Below are positions 44,750 through 53,624 of a stretch of 64,000 bases of DNA, in pieces. Positions within the stretch are counted from its first letter, which is position 1. Each line of letters begins with the position of its first letter. The DNA comes from Pararhodobacter sp. (lineage in GTDB: Bacteria; Pseudomonadota; Alphaproteobacteria; Rhodobacterales; Rhodobacteraceae). A model generated the notes under the pieces. That model worked only from the letters and a program-made list of their open reading frames with translations, searched no databases and had not been told where the DNA came from. The translations under genes and the position numbers were made by a program. Where the stretch lies: the NCBI RefSeq assembly GCF_034676545.1, contig NZ_JAUCBZ010000015.1:2325001-2389000 (forward strand), in the 5' to 3' direction.

Positions 44750-45797
44750 GTGAAACTGAGCGATTTTGACTTTGATCTGCCCGAGGGTTTGATCGCCACG
44801 CGCCCGGTGCGCCCGCGCCCGACCGCGCGGCTGTTGCATGTCGAGGGCGGCACGATGGCCGATCGTCATGTGTCGGACCTGATCGACATCTTGCGCCCCG
44901 GCGATCGGCTGATCCTGAACAACACCCGCGTGATCCCGGCGCGGCTGTTTGGCGAACGCCAGCGCGAGACGCGCGACGGCTCGGGCCGCGCCAAGGTCGA
45001 GGTCACGCTGATCGGTCCGGCAAGCGATGGCGGCTGGCGGGCGTTGGCGCGCCCGTTGCGCAAGCTCGCGGCGGGGGATCGGGTGGTGTTCTCCGAGGCC
45101 CTTTCGGCGGTCGTGCGCGGCAAGGACGAGGCCGAAGCGGTGCTCGATTTCACGCTCTCCGGGTCTGATTTCGACGCGGCGCTGGATGCCGCCGGGCGTA
45201 TGCCGCTGCCGCCCTATATCGAGTTCGCGCCGCGCCGCCGATGCGCAGGATCGCGAGGATTATCAGACCGTGTTCGCCCGTGAATCCGGTGCCGTCGCCG
45301 CCCCCACCGCCAGCCTGCATTTCGACAGCGCGCTGTTGGACGCCCTGCGCGCCAAGGGCGTCGCCACCACCGAGGTGACCCTGCATGTCGGCGCGGGCAC
45401 CTTTCTGCCGGTCAAGGTCGAGGATGTCACCACCCACAAGATGCACGCCGAATGGGGCGAGGTCAGCGCACAGGCCGCCGCCGAGATCAACGCCACGCGC
45501 GCTGGCGGGGGGCGGGTGATTGCCGTCGGCACCACGGCTCTGCGTCTGATCGAAAGCGCCGCGCGCTCTGGCCGCGTGGAACCGTGGCGCGGCGAGACGG
45601 ATATTTTCATCTATCCCGGCTTTGCATTTCAGGCGGTTGACGGCTTGATGACCAATTTCCACCTGCCCAAATCGACGTTGCTGATGCTGGTCTCGGCCCT
45701 GATGGGCAAGCCGGTGATCGACGCCGTCTATGCCCATGCCATTGCGCAAGAATATCGGTTCTTTTCCTACGGCGACTCGTCGTTGTTGATCCCGTAA
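44750..45797 (+). pseudogene. queA: queA (tRNA ribosyltransferase-isomerase) with a frameshift
   Basis: A GTG start at 44750 behind CGAGG opens KLSDFDFDLPEGLIATRPVRPR, with LILNNTRVIPARLFG following. At 45227-45241, in the tract CGCGCCGCGCCGCCG, one extra base moves the reading frame. The remainder (DAQDREDYQTVFARESGAVAAPTASLHF, then HVGAGTFLPVK and GLMTNFHLPKSTLLMLVSAL) is in the next frame to TAA at 45797. Corrected length is 348 residues, normal for the enzyme that adds the epoxycyclopentanediol ring in queuosine synthesis. The second frame has an ATG-less start, so the enzyme is lost if the shift is real. Confidence 0.9.
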
Positions 45798-45808
45798 GGT
45801 GTGGCTGA

Positions 45809-46171
45809 TCACAGCGTCGGGCTGGGGCGGGTCAGGATGAACAGCGTGACAAGGCCCAGCGTGACCGCCTGAATGCTCAACACGGTGCCCGGCAGCCGCA
45901 GCACCACGCTGAGGCCAAACGTCGCGGCGATGGCCACCACCGCCAGGGTTTTTCCCCGTGTCGAGATTGCCCCCTCGGCGCGCCAATCGCGGATCGGCGG
46001 GCCAAGGCGCGGGTGCTCGATCAGCCACATTTCCAGCAGGGGCGAGGATCGCGCGAAACAAAACGCCGCAAGCAGCAGCAATGGCGTGGTCGGCAGCAGC
46101 GGCACAACGATGCCGATGACCCCCAACGCCAGCGCGAACCCGCCCGAAACTGTCCAGAATACCCGCAGCAT
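45809..46171 (-). CDS. YbaN/DUF454 membrane protein
   Basis: This 120-residue protein has three hydrophobic segments and the family motif LALGVIGIVVPLLPTTPLLLLAAFCFARSSPLLEMWL, then HPRLGPPIRDWRAEGAIS. DUF454 proteins are small inner-membrane proteins of unknown role. The start at 46171 behind GGGGGC is preferred over an upstream frame start at 46237. It is convergent with queA, with 11 bases between stops. Confidence 0.85.
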   Translation of the reverse strand: MLRVFWTVSGGFALALGVIGIVVPLLPTTPLLLLAAFCFARSSPLLEMWLIEHPRLGPPIRDWRAEGAISTRGKTLAVVAIAATFGLSVVLRLPGTVLSIQAVTLGLVTLFILTRPSPTL

Positions 46172-46266
46172 CTTGCCCCCAAGTGATAGCGGATAGATAG
46201 GCCACGTCACCGGGTCTGACCAGCGCTGCACCGTCAAAAAATACGCGGCACGGCCCGGACGTCAAG

Positions 46267-46290
46267 AAAGGAGGGCCAAAGCCCTCCTTT
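46267..46290 (-). terminator. intrinsic terminator of the cox-like operon
   Basis: A perfect 10-bp stem (AAAGGAGGGC/GCCCTCCTTT) with a 4-base loop CAAA lies 26 bases after the coxM stop. On the minus strand it ends in a short T run. It marks the 3' end of the coxS-coxL-coxM transcript. Confidence 0.85.
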
Positions 46291-46316
46291 CTTCGGGTCC
46301 CAACCCGTCGTCTGTT

Positions 46317-47105
46317 CTAGTGCGCCGCGGCCACCGCGCGGCGGGTCATCACCGCCACCAGATTGGCCCGGTATTCCGGCGTGCCGTGCAGATCGCCGAT
46401 CAAACCCTCGGCCGAGGCTGACAGACCCGACAGCGCCTCGGCGCTGAAATTGCCGGACAGCGCCGCTTCCGCCTCGGACCAGCGGAACACGCCACCCTCG
46501 GAGGCCCCGGTGATCGCCACCCGCACCCCGTCGGCAAATTGCGCCACAAACGCCCCGGTCAAGGCAAAGCGCGAGGCCGGTTGCAGGAATTTCGCGTAAG
46601 CTGCCTTTTGCGGGATCGGAAACCGCACCGCGGTGATGATCTCACCCTCATGCAGGACCGTGGCGAACATCCCGTCGAAAAAGTCATCCGCGGCGATTTC
46701 GCGCGTGTTGGTGATGATCGTCGCACCCGAGGCCAGCACCGCCGCCGGATAACACGCCGAGGGGTCGTTGTTGGCCAAGGACCCGCCAATCGTGCCGCGA
46801 TTGCGCACCGCCGGATCGCCAATGCCCCCCGCCAGGGCGGCAAGGGCCGGATAGTGCGCGCCCGCCTCGCGCGCGACCTGCGCATGAGTCGTGCCCGCGC
46901 CGATCACCAGCGTCTCGCCCTCGCGGCGCAGGCCCACCAGATCCGCGATCCCGGTCAGGCTGACCAGGGTCGCGGGCGCGTTCAGCCGCTGTTTCATCGA
47001 CGGGATCAGCGTTTGCCCGCCCGCCAGCGCCTGTGCCTCGTCACCCGACAGCGCCGAGATCGCTTCGGCCAGGGTGGTGGGTTTCATGAGTTCGAAGCTA
47101 TACAT
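46317..47105 (-). CDS. coxM: molybdenum hydroxylase FAD subunit (CoxM-like)
   Basis: This 262-residue flavin-binding subunit of the xanthine dehydrogenase/CO dehydrogenase family passes electrons from the iron-sulfur subunit to an acceptor. FAD-contact motifs are ALAGGQTLIPSMKQR and IGDPAVRNRGTIGGSLANNDPSACYPA (pyrophosphate loop TIGGSLAN). The length is at the short end for the family. Its stop precedes a strong terminator, and the start lies 11 bases after the coxL stop. Order S-L-M on the minus strand matches many form II clusters rather than the M-S-L order of true CO oxidisers. Confidence 0.92.
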   Translation of the reverse strand: MYSFELMKPTTLAEAISALSGDEAQALAGGQTLIPSMKQRLNAPATLVSLTGIADLVGLRREGETLVIGAGTTHAQVAREAGAHYPALAALAGGIGDPAVRNRGTIGGSLANNDPSACYPAAVLASGATIITNTREIAADDFFDGMFATVLHEGEIITAVRFPIPQKAAYAKFLQPASRFALTGAFVAQFADGVRVAITGASEGGVFRWSEAEAALSGNFSAEALSGLSASAEGLIGDLHGTPEYRANLVAVMTRRAVAAAH

Positions 47106-47116
47106 TTCCAGCCCCC

Positions 47117-49498
47117 TTATTGCGTTTGCATCGCCGACCAGACGCGCGACGGCGTCACCGGCATATCAATATGAGTCACATGGGCAAAACCGCCCCGTTG
47201 CAACGCATCCACCACCGCGTTGATCACCGCCGGCGGGCTGCCGATCGCGCCAGCCTCGCCGCACCCTTTCACACCCAGCGGATTGTGCGTGCAGGGCGTG
47301 TTGCAACTGTAATCCACGGTGTAGAACGGCACATCCCCGGCGCGGGGCATGGCGTAATCCATGTAGGAGCCCGACAAAAGCTGCCCGTTCGCGTCATAGG
47401 TCGTCTGCTCCAGCAGCGCCTGACCGATGCCCTGGCCAACCCCGCCATGCACCTGTCCCTCGACAATCATCGGGTTCATCACATTGCCGAAGTCATCCGC
47501 ACAATGGAAGGCCACGACCTCTACCTTGCCGGTGTCGGCGTCCACCTCGACCTCGCAAATATAGGCCCCGGCCGGATAGGTGAAGTTCGCCGGATCGTAG
47601 AACGAGGTCTCCTCCAACCCCGGTTCCAGCGTTTCCAGCGGATAGTTGTGCGGCACATAGGCCGAGAACGCCACCTCACCGAATGTCAGCGATTTATCCG
47701 TGCCCGCCACCGCGAAACTGCCATCCTCGAAGGTGATATCCTCCTCGGACGCCTCCAGCATATGCGCGGCGATCTTCTTGCCCTTGGCGATGATCTTGTC
47801 CACCGCGTTGCTCATCGCAGAGCCCGCAACCGCCAGCGACCGCGAGCCATAAGACCCCATGCCAAACGGGATTTTCGACGTGTCGCCATGCACGATCTCG
47901 ACGCTTGCCGCGTCAATCCCCAGTTTTTCCGCGACGATCTGCGGGAACACGGTTTCATGGCCCTGACCGTGGCTATGCGCCCCGGTCATCACGACGATAT
48001 TGCCGGTGGCGTTCACCCGCACCGTGGCCGCATCATACAGCCCCACGCGCGACCCCAGCACCCCGACCAGGTTCGACGGCGCAATTCCGCAGGCCTCGAT
48101 CCAGGTTGACAGCCCCATGCCGCGCAGCTTGCCGCGTTTGGCGCTCTCGGCGACGCGCGCCTCAAAGCCTGACATATCGGCCATCTCCAGCGCCTTATCC
48201 AGCGTCGCGGCATAATCGCCGGTGTCATACACAAGCCCAACCGGCGTCGTGTAGGGGTACATATCGGGCGTGATGAAGTTCTTGCGCCGCACCTCGACCG
48301 GGTCCAGGCCGCGCTCACGGCACATCTTGTCAATCACCCGCTCCAGCGAATAAGTCGCCTCGGGACGACCCGCGCCGCGGTAAGCATCGACCGGCGTGGT
48401 GTTGGTGAACACGGTTTTCAGGTTCACATAGACATTCGGCACCTTGTACGGCCCGGCCATCAGTGTGCCATGCAGGAACGTCGGCGTCGCGGTCGAGAAA
48501 TTCGACAGATAGGCACCGACATTGGCCAGGGTTTCCGTGCGGAAGGCGATGAAATTGCCCGCGTCATCGCTGGCCAGTTCGATCTTGGTGACGTGATCGC
48601 GGCCATGCGCGTCGGTCAGGAAGCTTTCCGACCGCTCCGCCGTCCATCGCACCGGGCGCTTGAGCTTTTTCGCCGCCGCCAGCACCAGCGCTTCCTCGCC
48701 GTAGTGGTAGATTTTCGAGCCAAATCCGCCCCCCACATCCGGGGCCACCACGGTCAGCTTGTTCTCGGGAATACCCAGCACAAAGGCCGAGATCAGCAGC
48801 CGATGCAAATGCGGGTTCTGGCTGGTGGTGGTCAGCTTGTAATCGCCGGTGCCGGGGAAATATTCGCCGATCGAGGCGCGCGGTTCCATCGCGTTGGGCA
48901 CCAGCCGGTTGTTGATCAACTCCAGCGTCGTGACATGCGGCGCGGCCTTGATCGCCGCATCCACCGCGTCGCGATTGTCCTCGACCCAGCCCCAGTCAAA
49001 GCACAGGTTGTCGGGGATCTCGTCGTGCACCCGGTTGTCGGGGTTTGCCACCGCCGCCTTCATGTCAACGATGGCGGGCAGTTCCTCGATCTCGGTGTCG
49101 CCGGCCAGTTGCTCGGCGGCGTCCTTGGCCTGCTCATAGGTTTCCGCGATCACCGCCGCATAGGCGTCACCGACATGGCGCACCTTGCCATGCGCCAGCA
49201 CCGGGCGCTTGGGTTCGCGCATTGGCGTGCCGTCGCGGCTGTTGATCAGCCAGCCCGCCGGATTGCCGCCGACATCCTTGAAATCCTCGCCGGTGAACAC
49301 CGCCAGAACGCCGGGCATTGCCGCAGCGGTGGCCGTATCAATCGACACGATCCGCCCATGCGCCACGCTGGAGCGGGCGAACACCGCAAAGCTCTGGCCG
49401 TGCAGTTTCAGATCGTCGGTATAAACTCCGGCCCCTGTCAGAAACCGGATATCCTCGCGCCGCTTGGTATTGGCGCCGATGCCACCGTCTTTGGGCAT
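47117..49498 (-). CDS. coxL: molybdenum hydroxylase large subunit, form II CoxL
   Basis: This 793-residue subunit holds the molybdopterin cytosine dinucleotide active site. It shows VAPDVGGGFGSKIYHYGEE and the final GCGEAGAIGSPPAVI with the conserved catalytic Glu. The active-site loop reads AYRGAGR (coding 48365-48385). This is the form II sequence, whereas confirmed CO dehydrogenases (form I) carry AYxCSFR. Substrates of form II enzymes are mostly unproven, so CO oxidation should not be assumed. The start at 49498 follows GGGAGGA, and the frame upstream overlaps coxS and is not used. Confidence 0.92.
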   Translation of the reverse strand: MPKDGGIGANTKRREDIRFLTGAGVYTDDLKLHGQSFAVFARSSVAHGRIVSIDTATAAAMPGVLAVFTGEDFKDVGGNPAGWLINSRDGTPMREPKRPVLAHGKVRHVGDAYAAVIAETYEQAKDAAEQLAGDTEIEELPAIVDMKAAVANPDNRVHDEIPDNLCFDWGWVEDNRDAVDAAIKAAPHVTTLELINNRLVPNAMEPRASIGEYFPGTGDYKLTTTSQNPHLHRLLISAFVLGIPENKLTVVAPDVGGGFGSKIYHYGEEALVLAAAKKLKRPVRWTAERSESFLTDAHGRDHVTKIELASDDAGNFIAFRTETLANVGAYLSNFSTATPTFLHGTLMAGPYKVPNVYVNLKTVFTNTTPVDAYRGAGRPEATYSLERVIDKMCRERGLDPVEVRRKNFITPDMYPYTTPVGLVYDTGDYAATLDKALEMADMSGFEARVAESAKRGKLRGMGLSTWIEACGIAPSNLVGVLGSRVGLYDAATVRVNATGNIVVMTGAHSHGQGHETVFPQIVAEKLGIDAASVEIVHGDTSKIPFGMGSYGSRSLAVAGSAMSNAVDKIIAKGKKIAAHMLEASEEDITFEDGSFAVAGTDKSLTFGEVAFSAYVPHNYPLETLEPGLEETSFYDPANFTYPAGAYICEVEVDADTGKVEVVAFHCADDFGNVMNPMIVEGQVHGGVGQGIGQALLEQTTYDANGQLLSGSYMDYAMPRAGDVPFYTVDYSCNTPCTHNPLGVKGCGEAGAIGSPPAVINAVVDALQRGGFAHVTHIDMPVTPSRVWSAMQTQ

Positions 49499-49577
49499 GT
49501 TTTCCTCCCTCAAGATCCATGGGCCGGGCAGAGGGTTCTGCCGCGCGGCCTCGCCAAAATTCGATGCGTCGCGCCGG

Positions 49578-50072
49578 TCATTCCGCCGCGACGACACCCA
49601 GCCCCGAGACATCCTGCCCCGAGGCCGCCAGCACCGCACGAACGATGTTGTGATAGCCCGTGCAGCGGCAGATATTGCCATCCAGATAGTGTCGCACCTC
49701 GGCCTCGGTGGGTTTGGGGTTTTCGGCCAGCAGCGCGGCGGTCGACATCACCATGCCCGGCGTGCAAAAGCCGCATTGCAACCCGTGATAATCCTGGAAC
49801 GCCTGCTGGATGGTGCCCAGCGCGCCATCCTCGTTGGCCATGCCCTCGATGGTGGTGACCTGCGCGCCCTCGGCCTCTTGCGCCAGCATGGTGCAGCTTT
49901 TCACCGCCTTGCCGTCGACATGCACCACACAGGCGCCGCACTGGCTGGTATCGCAGCCGATATGGGTGCCGGTCAGGCCCAGTTCCTCGCGCAGGAACGC
50001 GGACAAGAGCGTGCGACCCTCGGCCTCGGCAGAGCGCGCGCGCCCGTTCACCGTCATTGTAACCTTCGTCAT
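49578..50072 (-). CDS. coxS: molybdenum hydroxylase iron-sulfur subunit (CoxS-like)
   Basis: This 164-residue subunit has two [2Fe-2S] clusters. The N-terminal plant-type site reads GCDTSQCGACVVHVDGKAVKSC, and the C-terminal site has CGFCTPGM followed by CRCTGYHNI. These eight cysteines are all present. It relays electrons from CoxL to CoxM. It is the first structural gene on the minus strand; the start at 50072 follows GGGAGGGG. The gap to coxL is 79 bases. Confidence 0.95.
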   Translation of the reverse strand: MTKVTMTVNGRARSAEAEGRTLLSAFLREELGLTGTHIGCDTSQCGACVVHVDGKAVKSCTMLAQEAEGAQVTTIEGMANEDGALGTIQQAFQDYHGLQCGFCTPGMVMSTAALLAENPKPTEAEVRHYLDGNICRCTGYHNIVRAVLAASGQDVSGLGVVAAE

Positions 50073-50148
50073 GAATCCCCTCCCTTAGGATCGTCAAAGT
50101 TAAGCACGAGTTGAGTGGCGGGTATATGCCTTCTCTAGGCGTAGTCCT

Positions 50149-51149
50149 TTAAGTTGTGTCTTGTCTAGGTCGAGGCCGCGAGGGGATCTCTTTGAGCAAG
50201 CCGCCGACCCCCAGGCGCTGAATATCCGCCCCGGTCAGCGCGAGGCCGCAGATCACCCGCTCCAACACCCAATCCGCCCCGTTCAGCGCCGGGCTTTTGG
50301 CACAGCCGGGCAGGCCGATCACCGGACGGTCATAGAGCGTGCCCAGGAACAACAGGTTCCCCGGATCGACCGGCATCCCGAAATGTATGACATCTCCGCC
50401 CGCCGCCCGCAACGCCGCTGGCCCGACATCGTTGATATCCGAAGTCGCCGAGGCGGTCAGGATCAGGATCAGCTCTGCGGTCGCGGTTTTCAGCGCCGCC
50501 GCCAGCGCCGCTTCGCGGTGCGCCACGACCGCGCCCCGGGTCAGCGCCACCTCCAGCCGCGCCAACCGGTCGCGCATCACGCGAAAACCCTTGTCGGGCG
50601 CGGCGCAATCATCCGACACCGTGGTTTCGATCAGAACCGCAGAGCGCCGCACCGGCCGCCTCAGCGACAGCGCCCCGTGTCCTGCCCCCTGGCCGCAAAA
50701 ACCGACGCCTTGTCAACGGCATAGGGGATGATCTTGATGGTCGCCACCATCCCCCCGGCCTCCAGCCTTTGCCATTCCGGCACCGTCGCCACGGTGATCG
50801 CCGGGTCAACCGCATTCACCGCATGGATCCGCGCCGTATGGATGCGCGCCAACCCCGGCGCGGTCGCCATGATGTTCACCCGCCCCGTGCCCACCGCTTG
50901 CACCGCCAGCCCGACGGCCCCCGGATCGGGCACCAGCGCCTGCGCCAGACGCAACGCCGCGCTGTTTTCGTCCAGGTCCTGCGCCCCCAGCCGCGCCACC
51001 GTCACCTCCGACAGACCCGCCGCCGCCAGCGCCGCCAGATGCGCCGCCTCCAGCACCAGCCCCTTGCGCAACCGCCCGTCGGCCACCCGCACCGAATGCG
51101 CCAGCACCGTGCCCAAAGCCTCGCCCAGGGGGATCGGCCCGAAGTCCAT
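50149..51149 (-). pseudogene. molybdopterin-binding (MoeA/CinA-like) protein with a frameshift
   Basis: The N half (FGPIPLGEALGTVLAHSVRV, then GRVNIMATAPGLARI) runs to a TGA at 50661-50663. The rest (RRSAVLIETTVSDDC, then LILILTASATSDINDVGPAALR, then GLPGCAKSPALNGADWVLERV) is out of frame. One missing base in the CCCC tract at 50673-50676 accounts for it. Joined, the protein has about 333 residues and the MoCF-biosynthesis fold with the metal- and phosphate-binding segment. Such genes accompany xdhC and molybdenum hydroxylases and act in cofactor insertion or cytidylyl transfer. Its start overlaps the xdhC stop (TGATG). Confidence 0.78.
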
Positions 51150-52111
51150 CAGCCGCGCCGCAAGACGTCGGTGATCTGCGCCAGGATCGAGACGGCGATC
51201 TCGGCCGGCGTTTTCGCCCCGATGGCCAGCCCGACCGGCGCGTGAAGGCGCGCGATCACCGCATCGGGCAGCCCGGCGGCGCGCAGCCGCTCCACGCGCT
51301 TGGCATGGGTGCGCGTCGAGCCCAGACAGCCGACATAGAACACCGGCGAGCGCAGCGCGCTCAGGATCGCGGGGTCGTCCAGTTTGCTGTCATGGGTCAG
51401 CGTCACCACGGCGGTGCGGCTGTCCAGCCCGGCAAGGCGCACCGCTTCGTCGGGCCACTCGTGCAGCAGCCTGACCCCCGGAAACCGCGCCTCCGAGGCA
51501 AAGGCCTCGCGCGGGTCGATCACCACCGGATCATAACCTGTCAAGCGCGCCATCGGCACCAAAGCCTGCGCAATATGCACCGCGCCGATGATCAGCATCC
51601 GCAGCGGCGGGTTGAACAGCGCCACGAATTCCTCGGGGCTTTCCATGCCGGACTTGTCCGACCGAAACCGCGCGGGCATCGCGTCCTGGGGTATCAAACG
51701 CCGGGTCCATCCGTCAAAGCTGACGCCATAGGCGATGGGCGTGCGGGCGGCGCGGGCGGTGACGATCTGCGCCAGCATGGTCTCGGGCATCACCGCGCCG
51801 ACAGGCTCCACCAGAATGCGGATCGTGCCGCCGCAGGCCAGCCCGACCGAGAACGCGTTGTCGTCACTGACGCCATAGGTCAGCAGCCGTGGTTCGCCCG
51901 CCGCCAGCGCCTCTTGCGCCTCGACCACCACCGCGCCCTCGACACACCCGCCCGAGACCGACCCCATCATCTCGCCCTCGCCCGAGATCACCAGTTGGCT
52001 CCCGGCCTGACGCGGCGCAGAGCCCCAGGTTTCCACCACCGTCGCCAGAACCGCGCCTTTGCCGCTCTGATGCCAATCCAGCGCAATCTCGGGTATCGTG
52101 TCGTGCTGCAT
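51149..52111 (-). CDS. xdhC: XdhC/CoxF-family Mo-cofactor sulfuration factor
   Basis: This 320-residue protein binds molybdenum cofactor, helps convert it to the sulfido form and delivers it to the apoenzyme. It has the N-terminal XdhC domain (AVLATVVETWGSAPRQAGSQLVI, SVSGGCVEGAVV, LACGGTIRILVEPVG) and the C-terminal Rossmann-like half (LIIGAVHIAQALVPMARL, then AVVTLTHDSKLDDPAILSAL and FYVGCLGSTRTHAKR). The start at 52111 follows GGAGGAG. It is translationally coupled to the molybdopterin-binding gene and lies next to the sulfur-transport genes. Confidence 0.92.
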   Translation of the reverse strand: MQHDTIPEIALDWHQSGKGAVLATVVETWGSAPRQAGSQLVISGEGEMMGSVSGGCVEGAVVVEAQEALAAGEPRLLTYGVSDDNAFSVGLACGGTIRILVEPVGAVMPETMLAQIVTARAARTPIAYGVSFDGWTRRLIPQDAMPARFRSDKSGMESPEEFVALFNPPLRMLIIGAVHIAQALVPMARLTGYDPVVIDPREAFASEARFPGVRLLHEWPDEAVRLAGLDSRTAVVTLTHDSKLDDPAILSALRSPVFYVGCLGSTRTHAKRVERLRAAGLPDAVIARLHAPVGLAIGAKTPAEIAVSILAQITDVLRRG

Positions 52112-52249
52112 GATCTCCTCCGATGGGCCGAGTATGGCGCGAGACCGGCAAGCACGCCAGCATGGTTTTTGCCGCAGTTCCAAAAATTTGGGCCGCCACA
52201 TTCCCTCAGGAAACATGGCGGCCCAAGAAACCCTTGAACAGGGCCGGGA

Positions 52250-52846
52250 TTACTCGGCGGGCACCGCTTTGGCGCGCTGTCCTGTGCCGGGGCGACCGGG
52301 CAGGGCAAAGGCAATGATCACGAACAAGGCCCCCATCACGATGCCCAGCACATCGCCGCGCATGCCGGGCAACAAGGCCGGGCCGTCCAACCCCGGAACC
52401 GCGCCCAGGGTGACCTTGCCGCCCCAGATCGCGTCGAGCAACCCGGTGTCCTTGATGCCGGCATAGGCCAGGGCATAGGCTGCGGCCCCCAGCAATCCGC
52501 CGACGATGTAGACCATCGCGTCCCGGCGACCAGATGCCGCCGCGCACACGCCGGTGCCGGGGCAAAAGCCGGTGATTGCCCAGCCAAAGCCCAGCAGCAT
52601 CCCGCCGACCAGAACGCCCCAATAGGCGGTTTTCACCGACATATGCGCGACATCCACCAGCCCCACCATCTGACCCGCAAAGATCAGGATCGCCGCCGTG
52701 CCGATTGCCAGCAGGATGGCCTTCATCAGCGTCAGGCTGCGCAGGGCCAGCATGTTGATCAGGACGCTGGGGTTGGTCGCGCCGATCCGGTCAAGAACAG
52801 CGCCGAAGGCAGCACCGATGATCAGCGCCAGAATAATCGTGGTCAT
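52250..52846 (-). CDS. YeeE/YedE-type sulfur transport protein (second half)
   Basis: This 198-residue membrane protein has about five hydrophobic helices and the motif GFGWAITGFCPGTGVCAAASG, with two cysteines typical of the YeeE/YedE (DUF6691) family that conducts thiosulfate or related sulfur compounds. It starts four bases after the stop of a similar gene. Together the two short proteins correspond to the N and C halves of a single YeeE channel. They are placed between xdhC and coxE on the same strand. Confidence 0.88.
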   Translation of the reverse strand: MTTIILALIIGAAFGAVLDRIGATNPSVLINMLALRSLTLMKAILLAIGTAAILIFAGQMVGLVDVAHMSVKTAYWGVLVGGMLLGFGWAITGFCPGTGVCAAASGRRDAMVYIVGGLLGAAAYALAYAGIKDTGLLDAIWGGKVTLGAVPGLDGPALLPGMRGDVLGIVMGALFVIIAFALPGRPGTGQRAKAVPAE

Positions 52847-52849
52847 CGC

Positions 52850-53392
52850 TCAACCCTCCTTGCGATACAGGAACATGGCAGTGGGAATTGCCGTGGCAAA
52901 GACACCCAGCGAGAACAGGAAGCCGGAAACCGCGGTTTGCGACATGCCCGCCATCATATGCCCCGAGGTGCAGCCTCCGGCCATGCGCGCGCCGAACAGC
53001 ACGATGAAGCCGCCGACAAAGGCCACGGCCATCCGGCCCAAGGCACCCTCGCCGAAATTGGCCCGCCAGATTGCCGGGATGGTTTTTTCCGCCGCCGCAA
53101 CGCCATTGCGCAAGCGCGAGGACAGGGCCGCGCCGATTGCCATCGCGATGACAAACACGAACCCATAGTTCAGCGGGTTGGCGATGTTGCTGGCATACCG
53201 CGCGAAATACGGGTTGTCCGAGGTCCAGTCGCCACTTGCGTCCTGATACACAACCTCGCTCGAGAGCGCGTCGGCGATCACCCCATCGACAATGACAAAT
53301 TGCGTCGAAACGCCGATCGGTTTGACCAGCATCAACGCCAGAAAAAACACAAAGCCAAGCAGAACACCGCCCAGTCGCCAATCAACCGCCAT
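52850..53392 (-). CDS. YeeE/YedE-type sulfur transport protein (first half)
   Basis: This 180-residue membrane protein has the core FGARMAGGCTSGHMMAGMSQTAVSG, the Cys-containing YeeE signature, and about four helices. A periplasmic insert of about 50 residues follows helix 1 (SSEVVYQDASGDWTSDNPYF). The start at 53392 lies 6 bases after AGGAG; in-frame ATGs at 53398 and 53410 are too close to or overlap that site. An FNR-type box lies 66-79 bases upstream of the start and a separate AT-rich palindrome at 31-48. Homologous pairs elsewhere are often repressed by sulfide-sensing ArsR proteins. Confidence 0.88.
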   Translation of the reverse strand: MAVDWRLGGVLLGFVFFLALMLVKPIGVSTQFVIVDGVIADALSSEVVYQDASGDWTSDNPYFARYASNIANPLNYGFVFVIAMAIGAALSSRLRNGVAAAEKTIPAIWRANFGEGALGRMAVAFVGGFIVLFGARMAGGCTSGHMMAGMSQTAVSGFLFSLGVFATAIPTAMFLYRKEG

Positions 53393-53422
53393 GATCATCT
53401 CCTGATTCACTTACATTCAAAC

Positions 53423-53440
53423 AATCATATATATAATTGG
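53423..53440 (-). promoter_or_regulatory. AT-rich palindrome ahead of the YeeE genes
   Basis: CAATCATATATATAATTG is symmetric at 16 of 18 positions and sits 31-48 bases upstream of the YeeE start, at the expected -10/operator position. It is the most AT-rich segment nearby. ArsR-type sulfide regulators (BigR/SqrR) use AT-rich palindromes, but I cannot match a specific consensus. Confidence 0.45.
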
Positions 53441-53457
53441 AGTGCGGGCGCGTACCT

Positions 53458-53471
53458 TGATCTGGATCAAG
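53458..53471 (-). promoter_or_regulatory. FNR/FnrL-type binding site
   Basis: TTGATCTGGATCAA is a perfect match to the FNR consensus TTGAT-N4-ATCAA. It is centred 72 bases upstream of the first YeeE start, a plausible activating position for an FNR-type regulator under low oxygen. No other gene start lies nearby; coxE ends 154 bases away on the far side. Confidence 0.8.
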
Positions 53472-53624
53472 TCGTGCAAGCTCTTGGTTTCTGGGTTGAA
53501 GGTAAGGGGGGGGGCATAGCGGCGCAGAGTGCGTGGGCAAAGCTTTCCAATTGGTTAATCGCGCAGGCCAAGGGGTTGATTTTGCTCGACTTGCATCATG
53601 TCCCACGGGGGGACATCACACCCG

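Noticed and set aside
46317..50072. Calling the cluster a carbon monoxide dehydrogenase for CO oxidation
   Set aside because: The active-site loop is the form II type, so only the molybdenum hydroxylase family membership can be supported.
49510..50097. 195-codon minus-strand frame over coxS in another phase
   Set aside because: It is a shadow of coxS, whose eight cluster cysteines establish the correct frame.
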